Of a stretch of 64,000 nt of DNA, positions 40,660-49,236 are shown one piece after another. The stretch is from AAA044-D11 sp965268275 (GTDB lineage: Bacteria > Actinomycetota > Actinomycetes > Nanopelagicales > Nanopelagicaceae), in NCBI GenBank assembly GCA_965268275.1, contig OZ254168.1, positions 1,332,092-1,396,091 on the forward strand, in the 5' to 3' direction. Position 1 is the stretch's first letter. Every line of letters starts with the position of its first letter. Made by a program: the position numbers and the translations under genes. Under the pieces are notes generated by a model. It worked only from the letters and a program-made list of their open reading frames with translations, had not been told where the DNA came from and did no database searches.

Positions 40660-41589
40660 GTGCTTAAGAATCGGCAACATGAGATCTTTCTTCTCCTTGG
40701 ATCACTGTTCTTCGCAATCAGCAGTATCCCGGCAAAACTTGCTATGGAAGGTGGGCTCTCGGCCTGGCGCCTAACCCAGATAAGAACCATTGGGGCATTT
40801 TTGATTCTCTTTTTATATGTATATATAAAGAATAAGAGTTCACTACGAATCAAGCACAAAGAACTTCCGTTACTTATCGCCTTTGGGGTATTTGGTTTTG
40901 CGGCAGTCAATCTCTTTTATTTCTTAGCTATTCAACGCTTAAATGTTGGAATCGCATTGATAATTGAATTCACTGCCCCAATTTGGATTGCACTCTGGAT
41001 GAGATTTATTCAGAAAAAAGTTGTTTCTAAATTGATGTGGTGGGGACTAGTAATTGGGTTGACGGGATTAGTTCTAATAGCCCAAATTTGGCGGGGATCA
41101 ACTCTGGATGGTTTGGGAGTTCTTTTTGCAGTTTTGGATGCTTTCGCCTTGGCTCTATATTTCTTAGTCGGAGAAAAACTGGTTGGCATTAAATCTAGTG
41201 AAGCAACCATGGCTTGGGGTCTAGGAGTCTCTTCAGCTTTCTTTGCAATCATCCAACCTTGGTGGAGCTTTCCCTTTGAACAATTACAGAGTGTTATTCA
41301 ACTTACTGGGCGGTTTTCAGAAATATCGGTTCCAGCTTATTACCTGGTCTTCTGGGTCGTAGTTTTTGGAACTGTAATTCCTTATTTTCTGGTTTTAACT
41401 GGACTTCGTGGATTGAGTGCGGCTACAACAAGTGCAATTGGTATGTCCGAGCCGGTATTTGGTGGAATTTTTGCTTGGATTTTCTTATACGAAAAACTAA
41501 ACTTCATTCAATCGGTTGGGGCTATTGTTGTTCTAGTCGGTATTTATCTGGCTAATCGTGCAAGATTAGATGTGAAAGGTTCGGCCTAG
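40660..41589 (+). CDS. EamA/DMT-family transporter
   Basis: A 309-residue membrane protein with ten predicted helices in two EamA repeats: IFLLLGSLFFAISSIPAKLAM in the first, FAVLDAFALALYFLVGEKLVG starting the second, and AIGMSEPVFGGIFAWIFLYEKL near the end. It is probably an exporter of amino acids or other metabolites; the substrate is unknown. The start is GTG at 40660; TAAGAT at 40649-40654 ends 5 nt upstream, again a leaderless arrangement. Confidence 0.9.
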   Translation: MLKNRQHEIFLLLGSLFFAISSIPAKLAMEGGLSAWRLTQIRTIGAFLILFLYVYIKNKSSLRIKHKELPLLIAFGVFGFAAVNLFYFLAIQRLNVGIALIIEFTAPIWIALWMRFIQKKVVSKLMWWGLVIGLTGLVLIAQIWRGSTLDGLGVLFAVLDAFALALYFLVGEKLVGIKSSEATMAWGLGVSSAFFAIIQPWWSFPFEQLQSVIQLTGRFSEISVPAYYLVFWVVVFGTVIPYFLVLTGLRGLSAATTSAIGMSEPVFGGIFAWIFLYEKLNFIQSVGAIVVLVGIYLANRARLDVKGSA

Positions 41590-42083
41590 TGGAAAATTTT
41601 GCGGATCTACTTGCTTCAAATAAAGAGTATGCCAGTGCGTTTAAATCCAGTGGTTTAAGTGGTGAGGCCATAAAGGGCTTAGCAATTGTTACTTGTATGG
41701 ATTCACGAATTGATCCACTTCATATTGTTGGCATGGAAGCTGGCGATGCAAAGATTTTGCGAAATGCTGGTGCCAGAGTGACTGAAGATGTACTTCGAAC
41801 TTTAGTTCTTGCAACTCATTTACTTAGCGTCAATCGTATTTTGGTTATGCCTCACACAGATTGCAGAATGGCCTCTGGTGAAGAACACGAAATACATGCC
41901 GCAATTTTAGAGAAGTCTGGTGTCGATACTAGGGGAATAGAAATTCGCACCGTTAAGGATCAGATGAAAGCACTTGTTACTGATATTCAGCGAATTGAAA
42001 GCTACCCGTTGCTCGCTAAGAATATTAAGGTTATGGGCGCCATCTTCGATGTCGAAACTGGAAAGCTTTCTCCGGTAATTTAA
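41589..42083 (+). CDS. Beta-carbonic anhydrase (short, CanA/Rv1284-like)
   Basis: A 164-residue zinc enzyme interconverting CO2 and bicarbonate. Zinc ligands are the Cys in VTCMDSRID, the His and Cys in MPHTDCRMA, with the Asp/Arg pair in DSR. KILRNAGARVTEDVLRTLVL is conserved in the family. The length matches the compact Rv1284 type. The GTG start overlaps the EamA stop by one base (TAGTG), so it is coupled to the transporter. It ends with a 4-bp overlap with dnaB. Confidence 0.92.
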   Translation: MENFADLLASNKEYASAFKSSGLSGEAIKGLAIVTCMDSRIDPLHIVGMEAGDAKILRNAGARVTEDVLRTLVLATHLLSVNRILVMPHTDCRMASGEEHEIHAAILEKSGVDTRGIEIRTVKDQMKALVTDIQRIESYPLLAKNIKVMGAIFDVETGKLSPVI

Positions 42084-43492
42084 TTATCTTTTACGAAACT
42101 CTCAGAGTTTTGAGAGTAACTAGGTGCCATATCGCTAAATCTTGCGAAGTGTAGTTGCGCACTTACGGTAATTGTTCGGGTAGGACCGTTACGGTGTTTT
42201 GCAATGATTAAATCGGCTTCGCCAGATCGGTTCTGACCGTCATACATATCATCGCGGTGCAGAAGAATTACAACGTCGGCATCTTGTTCGATAGATCCAG
42301 ATTCACGTAGATCCGAGAGCATTGGCTTCTTATCAGCACGTTGTTCTGGTGAACGGTTTAACTGTGAAATTGCGATAACCGGAACATCAAGTTCCTTCGC
42401 CAATAGCTTTAGATTTCTGGAGAATTCGGATACTTCTTGTTGACGATTTTCGACACGTTTTCCGGCTGTCATCAACTGCAAGTAGTCGATAACAATTAAC
42501 TTCAAACCATGACGTTGTTTTAAGCGACGCGCCTTTGCGCGGATCTCCATAAGCGAAAGATTCGGTGAATCATCAATAAATAGTGGTGCTTGTGAAATTT
42601 CGCCCATTCGCTTAGCAAGACGGCCCCACTCTTCATCTGTAAGTGCGCCAGAGCGAATGTTGTTTAGGGCAACTCGAGCTTCGGCAGAGAGCATACGCAT
42701 TGTGATTTCGGAGCGGCTCATTTCTAGCGAGAAGATAACTGACGGATCGCCATTGTGAATCGATGCATAGCGTGCAATATCTAGACCAAGTGTTGATTTA
42801 CCAACTGCAGGACGCGCAGCAAGAACAATCATGTTTCCGGGATGTAGACCGTTTGTCAGAGTATCAAGATCTTTAAATCCAGTCTTAACACCTTCTCCCT
42901 TAACACCATTTGAAATTGCTTCAATTTCGTCCAGGGCTGCTGGCAGAAGTTCAGATAACTGAATGTAATCCTCGGTTGTACGATGTTCGGTAACTTGAAA
43001 AATTTCTGCTGATGCTTGATCTACTGCATCATCAACTTCGCCTTCACCGGAATATCCAAGTTGAACAATCTTTGTTCCGGCTTCAACCAAGCGACGCATG
43101 ATTGCATGGTCGCGAACAATCTTCGCGTAATAACCAGCGTTGGCTGCAGTAGGAACTGAGTTAATAAGTGTGTGTAGATAGGGTGCGCCACCGGCACGAG
43201 CGATGTCGCCACGCTTTGTTAATTCAGCTGCAACGGTTACTGGATCTGCGGGTTCACCGCGACCATACAAATCTAGAATTGCATCGTAAATTAATTCGTG
43301 TGCTGGTCGATAGAAATCGCGTTCGCGAATAATTTCAACAACATCGGCAATTGATTCTTTACTCAACAACATCCCACCAAGAACACCTTGCTCGGCAATT
43401 AAATCTTGTGGTGGGGTACGTTCAAATTCGACTGTTGCGGGAATTCGATTATTGGAGTTATTTCCGCGGTTGGGGAGTTCTGCGATGCTCAT
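42080..43492 (-). CDS. dnaB: Replicative DNA helicase DnaB
   Basis: A 470-residue hexameric helicase. The N-terminal domain (PPQDLIAEQGVLGGMLLSKE) is followed by the RecA-like core with Walker A LAARPAVGKSTLGLDIARYA, FSLEMSRSEITMRMLSAEA, Walker B KLIVIDYLQLM and SQLNRSPEQRADKKPMLSDL. I set the start at the ATG at 43492, preceded by GGGAGG at 8-nt spacing; the frame stays open to 43669, but that extension is unlike DnaB. No intein is present. Confidence 0.96.
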   Translation of the reverse strand: MSIAELPNRGNNSNNRIPATVEFERTPPQDLIAEQGVLGGMLLSKESIADVVEIIRERDFYRPAHELIYDAILDLYGRGEPADPVTVAAELTKRGDIARAGGAPYLHTLINSVPTAANAGYYAKIVRDHAIMRRLVEAGTKIVQLGYSGEGEVDDAVDQASAEIFQVTEHRTTEDYIQLSELLPAALDEIEAISNGVKGEGVKTGFKDLDTLTNGLHPGNMIVLAARPAVGKSTLGLDIARYASIHNGDPSVIFSLEMSRSEITMRMLSAEARVALNNIRSGALTDEEWGRLAKRMGEISQAPLFIDDSPNLSLMEIRAKARRLKQRHGLKLIVIDYLQLMTAGKRVENRQQEVSEFSRNLKLLAKELDVPVIAISQLNRSPEQRADKKPMLSDLRESGSIEQDADVVILLHRDDMYDGQNRSGEADLIIAKHRNGPTRTITVSAQLHFARFSDMAPSYSQNSESFVKDN

Positions 43493-43751
43493 AGATAAAG
43501 CCTCCCAAAGACCACTGACATTAACTTGCTTGCCTGCGTAATTTAATGAAGTTGGGGTGAGAGGTGTTAGAAAGCCCTGAATTGATGTGTGTGAGCGTGT
43601 GGAGAAGTTGGGAATAGTGGTGGAAAAAATGTGTATAACAGGTGGATAAGTGCGAGAGTCACCCCTCAATTGCGCTCAATTATTCTTAATTCCTGTGGGT
43701 AAAGATTTTTTTCTCAATCTCAATATATAAGAATATTCAGGAATATAAAAA
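43493..43751. other. Intergenic region upstream of dnaB with DnaA-box-like motifs
   Basis: This noncoding stretch between the rplI terminator and dnaB holds TGTGTATAA (43630-43638) and GGTGGATAA (43641-43649), each one mismatch from the DnaA box TGTGGATAA and only 2 bp apart, in the likely dnaB promoter region. The part nearest the terminator is very AT-rich. No RNA gene or ORF with a credible SD was found. Confidence 0.4.
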
Positions 43752-43773
43752 GCCCGCCTCTTTCGAGACGGGC
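43752..43773 (-). terminator. Rho-independent terminator of the rpsF-ssb-rpsR-rplI operon
   Basis: On the minus strand GCCCGTCTC-GAAA-GAGGCGGGC forms a 9-bp stem (one U-G wobble) closed by a GAAA tetraloop and followed by TTTTTATATT. It lies about 20 nt after the rplI stop. Confidence 0.92.
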
Positions 43774-43792
43774 CTTTAAATATTTGAAACTA

Positions 43793-44239
43793 TTAAATTG
43801 CTTCAACCGAAATGTTGACGTTCGCAGAAACTTGACCTTGAAGTGAAACCTTCGCGGTGTACTTTCCAAGCTTCTTGATGTGTCCGGCAACTTTTACGCG
43901 GTGGCGATCGATATCGAGACCAGTAGCCGCTTTGATGCCTGCTGTGATGTCTTTATCTGTCACTGAACCGAATAGGACTCCAGTTGAGCCAACCTTTGAT
44001 TTAACAACAATCTCGGCCTTTTCAAGTGTTTCCTTAATCTCTCTTGCGTGGTCAAGGTCGCGAATTTCGCGAGCGCTACGAGCACGACGGATTCCTTCAA
44101 TCTGCTTTTCGCCACCAAGGCTCCAAGCGATTGCATTGCCGCGAGGCAATAGGAAGTTGCGAGCAAAACCATCTTTGACGGTTACAACATCGCCAGCTTG
44201 TCCTAGACCTGATACTTCACGAGTAAGAATAAGTTTCAT
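43793..44239 (-). CDS. rplI: 50S ribosomal protein L9
   Basis: A 148-residue L9 protein. The N-terminal RNA-binding domain includes MKLILTREVSGLGQAGDVV and VKDGFARNFLLPRGNAIAW, the L9 signature, then the long connecting helix (REIRDLDHAREIKETLEKAE) and the C-terminal domain. It is the last gene of the operon, 12 nt after rpsR and just before a strong terminator. Confidence 0.98.
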   Translation of the reverse strand: MKLILTREVSGLGQAGDVVTVKDGFARNFLLPRGNAIAWSLGGEKQIEGIRRARSAREIRDLDHAREIKETLEKAEIVVKSKVGSTGVLFGSVTDKDITAGIKAATGLDIDRHRVKVAGHIKKLGKYTAKVSLQGQVSANVNISVEAI

Positions 44240-44251
44240 TGTTTATTCCCC

Positions 44252-44539
44252 TTATCGCGCTGTTGAGGTGTAAGGCAGGAGTGCCATTTCGCGGGAATTC
44301 TTTACCGCGGCAGCAATCTGACGTTGATGTTGGGTGCATGCACCTGTAACTCGACGAGCGCGGATCTTGCCGCGATCTGAGATGTACTTGCGAAGAAGAT
44401 TGATGTCCTTGTAATCAATATAAGTTGCCTTATCGCGACAGAAAGAACATGGCTTCTTCTTAAACTTCTTCATTGCTGCTGCCGACATCTTGCTTACTTT
44501 TGGCTTCGGCTTCAGCGTCTTATTATTTCTTGCGCCCAC
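44252..44539 (-). CDS. rpsR: 30S ribosomal protein S18
   Basis: A 95-residue S18, slightly long because of a basic N-terminal extension (GARNNKTLKPKPKVSK). The core has KKPCSFCRDKATYIDYKD, with a CxxC pair, and GKIRARRVTGACTQHQRQIA. The extra cysteines suggest the zinc-binding form. The GTG start at 44539 has AAAGGAG 7 nt upstream. An internal ATG (MSAAAMKKF) would give a shorter form but lacks this SD. S18 pairs with S6 on the ribosome. Confidence 0.96.
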   Translation of the reverse strand: MGARNNKTLKPKPKVSKMSAAAMKKFKKKPCSFCRDKATYIDYKDINLLRKYISDRGKIRARRVTGACTQHQRQIAAAVKNSREMALLPYTSTAR

Positions 44540-44613
44540 TGTGGTGCTCCTTTTTAGGATGCCCCGTCAATTCTGACGGGAATGGTTGGTTGGATAAATT
44601 ATTTAGATCTCGT

Positions 44614-45120
44614 TTAGAAGGGAGGTTGATCATCGGAACCGGCTGAAGACCAGCCACCTCCGACAGGAGCTGCAGACCATGGATCTTCAGCTGAAGCAGT
44701 TTCAGAAACAGGAGTTGAGAATGAACCGCTGCCACCAGATGCACCCGCTGCGCGAGTTGTCTTTGTGACCTTTGCTGTTGCATTTCGAAGTGATGGACCA
44801 ACTTCGTCTACTTCAACTTCGTACACAGTGCGCTTTTCGCCTTCTTTGGTTTCGTAAGAGCGTTGCTTCAAACGACCAGTAACAATTACACGCATTCCGC
44901 GAGTAAGTGATTCTGCAACGTTCTCTGCTGCTTGACGCCAAATATTGCAAGCAAGAAAGAGGCTGTCGCCATCTTTCCATTCATTTGTGTTCTTATCGAG
45001 GTAACGCGGAGTTGAAGCAACCGTGAATTTTGCGACTGCAGCACCAGATGGTGTGAAGCGCAATTCAGGATCGTTTACAAGATTTCCAACCATAGTGATT
45101 GTTGTGTCTCCTGCTGCCAT
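44614..45120 (-). CDS. ssb: Single-stranded DNA-binding protein
   Basis: A 168-residue SSB. The N-terminal OB-fold (TITMVGNLVNDPELRFTPSG, FLACNIWRQAAENVAESLTR, GRLKQRSYETKEGEKRTVYE) is followed by a Gly/Ala/Ser-rich disordered linker. The acidic tail GSDDQPPF binds partner proteins of replication and repair. It lies between rpsF and rpsR, the conserved bacterial order. Confidence 0.97.
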   Translation of the reverse strand: MAAGDTTITMVGNLVNDPELRFTPSGAAVAKFTVASTPRYLDKNTNEWKDGDSLFLACNIWRQAAENVAESLTRGMRVIVTGRLKQRSYETKEGEKRTVYEVEVDEVGPSLRNATAKVTKTTRAAGASGGSGSFSTPVSETASAEDPWSAAPVGGGWSSAGSDDQPPF

Positions 45121-45175
45121 TTTTCTCTCTCTTCTCTTCTCTGTTTTTAATCTACTTTAGATGCTTTTTATTTGT

Positions 45176-45460
45176 TTATTCTGGACGGACAACTTTTGTA
45201 CGAAGCACTGCTTCGTTCAAATTTAATTGGCGATCAAGTTCTTTAATCGCGTCTGGACCACAGTGCATATCAACGACAGCGTAAATTCCTTCTGGTTTTT
45301 TATTTATTTCGAAGGACATACGACGACGGCCCCAAATGTCGAGCTTGTCGACAGTGCCGCCACTTTCCTTGATGATCTTGAGATATGTCTCAAGACTTGG
45401 TGCGACTGTGCGTTCTTCTAATTCAGGATCGAGAATGACCATGAGTTCATATCTACGCAT
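45176..45460 (-). CDS. rpsF: 30S ribosomal protein S6
   Basis: A 94-residue S6. MRRYELMVILDPELEERTV at the start and IWGRRRMSFEINKKPEGIYA are characteristic. It binds S18 next to 16S rRNA helix 22. The AGGAGG upstream is 11 nt from the ATG, longer than usual. It is first in the rpsF-ssb-rpsR-rplI operon. Confidence 0.97.
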   Translation of the reverse strand: MRRYELMVILDPELEERTVAPSLETYLKIIKESGGTVDKLDIWGRRRMSFEINKKPEGIYAVVDMHCGPDAIKELDRQLNLNEAVLRTKVVRPE

Positions 45461-45565
45461 AAGTTAACCCCACCTCCTCTGGACTAAAGCGGCCACGGAA
45501 TTTCCGCGGCAGGAGGGTTATTGCTCCTTCGCGAAAACCACGGGTGTGGCTTCCTTGAAGGAAGG
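45461..45565 (-). promoter_or_regulatory. Structured leader upstream of rpsF (possible S6:S18 autoregulatory element)
   Basis: The 105-nt gap is rich in inverted repeats on the minus strand: CTTCC-TTCAA-GGAAG near 45550 and GCCGCGG-AAATT-CCGTGGC near 45505, followed by AGGAGG. Many bacteria regulate this operon through an RNA leader bound by the S6:S18 complex, recognising a CCG in a hairpin. I see CCG-containing hairpins but cannot confirm the fold. Confidence 0.4.
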
Positions 45566-46765
45566 CTAAGCGTAACCCTGTCCGACGCCAGATAAAAATT
45601 CAAGGTTCTGTGGACCGAATTTTGGTGTGGACCTACGCATAAGTCGCAGGCAGAACCAGGTCAGGGCAGCAATTCGAAGCACGATGGCAGCTGCATATGC
45701 CCCGGCTGGGATCGCGAAGCTGGCGCCCGAAATTTCTGCCAGATACTGCCAAATTGCAAAGTGATAAATCAATTCAGCAAATTGCCAAACCCAGAAATCA
45801 AAACGATCTTTCTTATCTACCATCGCAAGAATTGCAAGCGGTGTTAACCACAAAATATATTGTGGTGAATAAACCTTGCTAGTTGTAACGAAGATAGCAA
45901 CTATAAAAAAGGCAATTGTGGCCAGCTTTGGAACTTCTGGGATTCCGAAAACAAATAGAGTGAAAGCAAGTGCCCCAAGTGCAAAGGCTATAACTGTAAT
46001 TAAATTCAAATGATTAATCTTTAATCCAAAAATTTCTAACGCGTGCCAGATTGATCCCCAATCAGCGGAACGCTCGGAATTCAATTTAAAGAATCTTAGC
46101 CATCCGGTTGGCGTAGTGATAATGAAAGGCAAATTAATTAACAACCAAGTTACGGATGCATATGCGAGATAAAGAATTAATTCTTTGAGTTTCGATTTTC
46201 TAAAGAGAATTAAGGCAATCGGCAATAATAAAACTATCGGGAAAAATTTAGTCGCAATCGACAATCCCAATGCGATTGCACTCTTGTTGTATTTTCCGAC
46301 ATCAAAATAATAAATTGCAGCCAACGCACTTATCACTGCCCAGATATCCCAATTTATATATAAGGATGCAACAACTGCTGGTGCAATTGGCAGCAGATAC
46401 CAGAGCTCTGGTTTTAATTTCTTTAAGATAACTACCGTTGCGATAAAAAGCAGGGCAACTAACAGAGCATTTACGTCAAAATAGTTTATGAATTTATCTT
46501 CGCCATTTCCAACAAGAAAAGAAGTTGCCCACATAATCAAACCTGTTACTGGCGGATATTCAACTGCATTGGTTGCACTGCTATAGGGCCAACTATTTGT
46601 TATTAATCCGCGGGCGCCAAAAAGTGCTGGGAAATCGGAGTAACAAGCGTGAATGTAATCCCCGGGAGGTGTCCATCCGCTTTCTCTGCAGTAATCAAAT
46701 TTAATAAACGAAATCAGGGCTGCGATTATTGCGAGAAGAACTGCGCTCTTCGCAATTAGTTTCAT
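45566..46765 (-). CDS. GT87-family membrane glycosyltransferase (DUF2029, Rv0051-like)
   Basis: A 399-residue polytopic membrane protein with about ten helices. The external loop after helix 1 carries CYSDFPALFGARGL and VEYPPVTGLIMWA, where the conserved acidic residues of GT-C enzymes lie. VASLYINWDIWAVISALAAIYYF and LGLSIATKFFPIVLLLPIAL are typical of DUF2029/GT87, which includes actinobacterial mannosyltransferases using polyprenyl-phosphate sugars. It sits between ponA and rpsF exactly as Rv0051 does, overlapping ponA by 4 nt. The acceptor is unknown. Confidence 0.85.
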   Translation of the reverse strand: MKLIAKSAVLLAIIAALISFIKFDYCRESGWTPPGDYIHACYSDFPALFGARGLITNSWPYSSATNAVEYPPVTGLIMWATSFLVGNGEDKFINYFDVNALLVALLFIATVVILKKLKPELWYLLPIAPAVVASLYINWDIWAVISALAAIYYFDVGKYNKSAIALGLSIATKFFPIVLLLPIALILFRKSKLKELILYLAYASVTWLLINLPFIITTPTGWLRFFKLNSERSADWGSIWHALEIFGLKINHLNLITVIAFALGALAFTLFVFGIPEVPKLATIAFFIVAIFVTTSKVYSPQYILWLTPLAILAMVDKKDRFDFWVWQFAELIYHFAIWQYLAEISGASFAIPAGAYAAAIVLRIAALTWFCLRLMRRSTPKFGPQNLEFLSGVGQGYA

Positions 46766-48735
46766 TGACTTGCTGCGAGTTTCTTCTTCTTGGTCGCCCC
46801 AGATTCATACTTTCCGGCAAGTGCTGGATCAAGGGTTGGAACAGCATCTAAATATGAAACCGGGTCGGTGCCACCGATATTTGCTGGCTCTGGGAATTGA
46901 GTTACTGGCATTCCTTTTTGAGCAAGCTTGGTATATGTATTCCAAACCTGCGCTGGGAAAGTTCCACCAGTGAATGCGTAATTTCCACCAATTCCATTTA
47001 GTGTTTGAGTTGCGTTATCCATGAACATGGTGACAGTTGTTGCAAAATCTGCGGTGTAACCATTAAACCAAGCTGACGCGTTGTCGGTAGTGGTTCCGGT
47101 CTTTCCAGCGGTCGGTCTGCCAACACCACTAGCCGCGGCAACACCGGTTCCAGATTTTGTTCCTTGAGAAAGTGCATAGGTTAAATCTGCCATCACATCT
47201 GGTTGGAATACTTGTTGGGCTTGAACTTTGCCTTCGTATAGAACGCCTTTGTTCGATCCTAAAACTTCCTTAATTATGTATGGGGTTGCATAAATTCCAT
47301 TTGCAGCAAAAGTTGCATATGCCGCGGCCATATCAATTACATGGGGTGATGAAACACCAAGAGTTATAGATGGGGTTGGCATAAGTGCCACTGAATTAGG
47401 AATTCCCGCACGTCTTGCAACGTCAACGATGTTTTCAAGTCCTGCTGCGATTCCAAGTGGTACATAAACTGTATTTACCGAATGCGCAGTTGCATAAGCT
47501 AAATCAATTTCGCCTTCTTGTTCATTGCCATAATTAAAAACTGGATATGGCTTACCAAAATCATCAAATACTTGTGGGGATTTTCCGCTCCAGATTGAAG
47601 AGAGCGGAATACCTTGCTCTAGCGCTGCAACCAGTGCGAAAGGCTTGAAGCTAGAACCTGCTTGGGTAATTGATTGAGTAGCACCATTTAATTGTTTTAC
47701 TAAGTAATCTTTTCCACCATAAAGCGCAACAATTTCACCAGTGCCTGGCCTAATTGAAACTAGGGCTTGATTGAAATTTTCAGGAGTGTTCTTTGGGCCG
47801 CGCGCATCCATAGCCCGAACCGATGCTTCTTGGTTTTTGCGCAAAAGCGTAGTTTTAATTACATATCCACCGGTTTGTAACTGTGATTCGGTAAATCCTA
47901 GTTTTTCTAATTCTCGAACTACCCAAGAAATTACATAACCTTTAGGTCCAGCAAGTGCTCCTGAAGTAACTCGTTCGCGAATTGCTGGATACTTTAATTT
48001 TGCTGCTGCTTCTTTAGTTAACCATTCCTTAGAAACCATTCCATCGACTACATATTGCCAGCGCGCTTTTAGTCGTGCGGTATTTTCCTTGCCGTATGAA
48101 GGATCGTAATAACCTGGTGAACGCAAAATACTTGCCAATATCGCGGCTTCTGAAATTGTTAATTGACTTACGCTCTTGCTGAAGTAGACCTCAGCAGCAG
48201 TTTGAATTCCATATGAGCCACGACCAAAATAAATTGTATTTAAATAACTTTCTAAAATGTCGTCTTTCGACATTTGGTTCTGCAACTTCATGGCAATGAT
48301 TAACTCTTTGACTTTTCTTGTGATTGTTCGTTCCGGAGTTAAGAAAGCTGTTTTTGCATACTGCTGTGTGATTGTCGAACCACCTTGGGCATTTAGTGAC
48401 CCCGACTTTAAGTTGTTAAAGAATGCACGAGCAATTCCCACTGGGCTCACTGCGCTCTGGGTATAGAAATTTCTATCTTCGGCAGCCATTACAGCTTGGC
48501 GAACATGTAATGGAATGTTTGCAAGCTTCACAACTTGTCTGTTTTCGGAACCAAGCCGCCCAATTTCTTGGCCATCTGCGTATTGAATGATTGTTGATTG
48601 ACTGTTAACGAATGCATTTGGATCAGGAATGCTTACGGCAAAATATGCATAAGCAAATCCGAGTACTCCAAGGATGAAACCGCCCCCAATAGTGAAAACA
48701 CCTATTTTGAATAGTTTTCCTTGCACAATGCTCAT
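46762..48735 (-). CDS. ponA: Class A penicillin-binding protein (PonA1-like)
   Basis: A 657-residue bifunctional peptidoglycan synthase. It has an N-terminal membrane anchor (IGVFTIGGGFILGVLGFAYA). The GT51 glycosyltransferase contains VMAAEDRNFYTQ with catalytic Glu, GGSTITQQYAKTAFL and NTIYFGRGSYGIQTAAEVYF. The transpeptidase has SxxK in GSSFKPFALVA, the SVN triad motif AHSVNTVYVPL and GKTGTT. The C-terminus is short and basic (KKKKLAASQ), without a PASTA domain. It is followed by the GT87 gene. Confidence 0.95.
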   Translation of the reverse strand: MSIVQGKLFKIGVFTIGGGFILGVLGFAYAYFAVSIPDPNAFVNSQSTIIQYADGQEIGRLGSENRQVVKLANIPLHVRQAVMAAEDRNFYTQSAVSPVGIARAFFNNLKSGSLNAQGGSTITQQYAKTAFLTPERTITRKVKELIIAMKLQNQMSKDDILESYLNTIYFGRGSYGIQTAAEVYFSKSVSQLTISEAAILASILRSPGYYDPSYGKENTARLKARWQYVVDGMVSKEWLTKEAAAKLKYPAIRERVTSGALAGPKGYVISWVVRELEKLGFTESQLQTGGYVIKTTLLRKNQEASVRAMDARGPKNTPENFNQALVSIRPGTGEIVALYGGKDYLVKQLNGATQSITQAGSSFKPFALVAALEQGIPLSSIWSGKSPQVFDDFGKPYPVFNYGNEQEGEIDLAYATAHSVNTVYVPLGIAAGLENIVDVARRAGIPNSVALMPTPSITLGVSSPHVIDMAAAYATFAANGIYATPYIIKEVLGSNKGVLYEGKVQAQQVFQPDVMADLTYALSQGTKSGTGVAAASGVGRPTAGKTGTTTDNASAWFNGYTADFATTVTMFMDNATQTLNGIGGNYAFTGGTFPAQVWNTYTKLAQKGMPVTQFPEPANIGGTDPVSYLDAVPTLDPALAGKYESGATKKKKLAASQ

Positions 48736-48764
48736 AAGTTAAGGCTACCTTCCAAATCTTAAAA

Positions 48765-49235
48765 TTAACGACCTCTTAGGGATTTCTCGTGAAGGTGCCA
48801 ACTTTTTAATTCGCGAGCTGGTTTCCAATCGTCATCTTCGAGGGTATGAACCTTTCGCGGCGCTTTTCTAGTTCGACCATCTCCCAACAAGAATGAATAA
48901 ATAAGGTGATTCCATCCACACTCTAAACATATTTCTACGGTGTAGACCCGAAACTCACCATACTCGTTCTGCATCTCATCTAGTTCAAGTAAAGACTTAA
49001 TTCGACCTGAGTATTGGCCTAGTTGATCCCCAAAGGCATAACGCAACTCGCGAATCTCCAGTTTCTTACAGACTGGGCAAGGTCTAGAAGTTATTTCGCC
49101 ATGATGTTTTGCTGCGCGTTTTAAATAAGGATCTGCATCACACGCATCCATCGCTGAAGATGAACCACGAAAGAGCGCAAGCAGAGTTGAGCGACGATCA
49201 AGTGAATAATCGATGTTATCTCGGCGCGACCACAT
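48765..49235 (-). CDS. DUF5318 protein (Rv0049-like)
   Basis: A 156-residue conserved actinobacterial protein of unknown function. It contains two Cys pairs, RPCPVCKKLE and VEICLECGWNHL, suggesting a zinc ribbon, with FGDQLGQYSGRIKSL between. The basic GDGRTRKAPRKVHTLEDDDW is also conserved. It lies directly upstream of ponA, as Rv0049 does upstream of Rv0050. The start at 49235 is nearly face to face with that of the divergent MFS gene. Confidence 0.85.
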   Translation of the reverse strand: MWSRRDNIDYSLDRRSTLLALFRGSSSAMDACDADPYLKRAAKHHGEITSRPCPVCKKLEIRELRYAFGDQLGQYSGRIKSLLELDEMQNEYGEFRVYTVEICLECGWNHLIYSFLLGDGRTRKAPRKVHTLEDDDWKPARELKSWHLHEKSLRGR

Positions 49236-49236
49236 A

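Noticed and set aside
43493..43669. N-terminal extension of DnaB by 59 codons
   Set aside because: The extension has no DnaB similarity, while GGGAGG precedes the ATG at 43492 at good spacing; the extra region looks like leader DNA with DnaA-like motifs.
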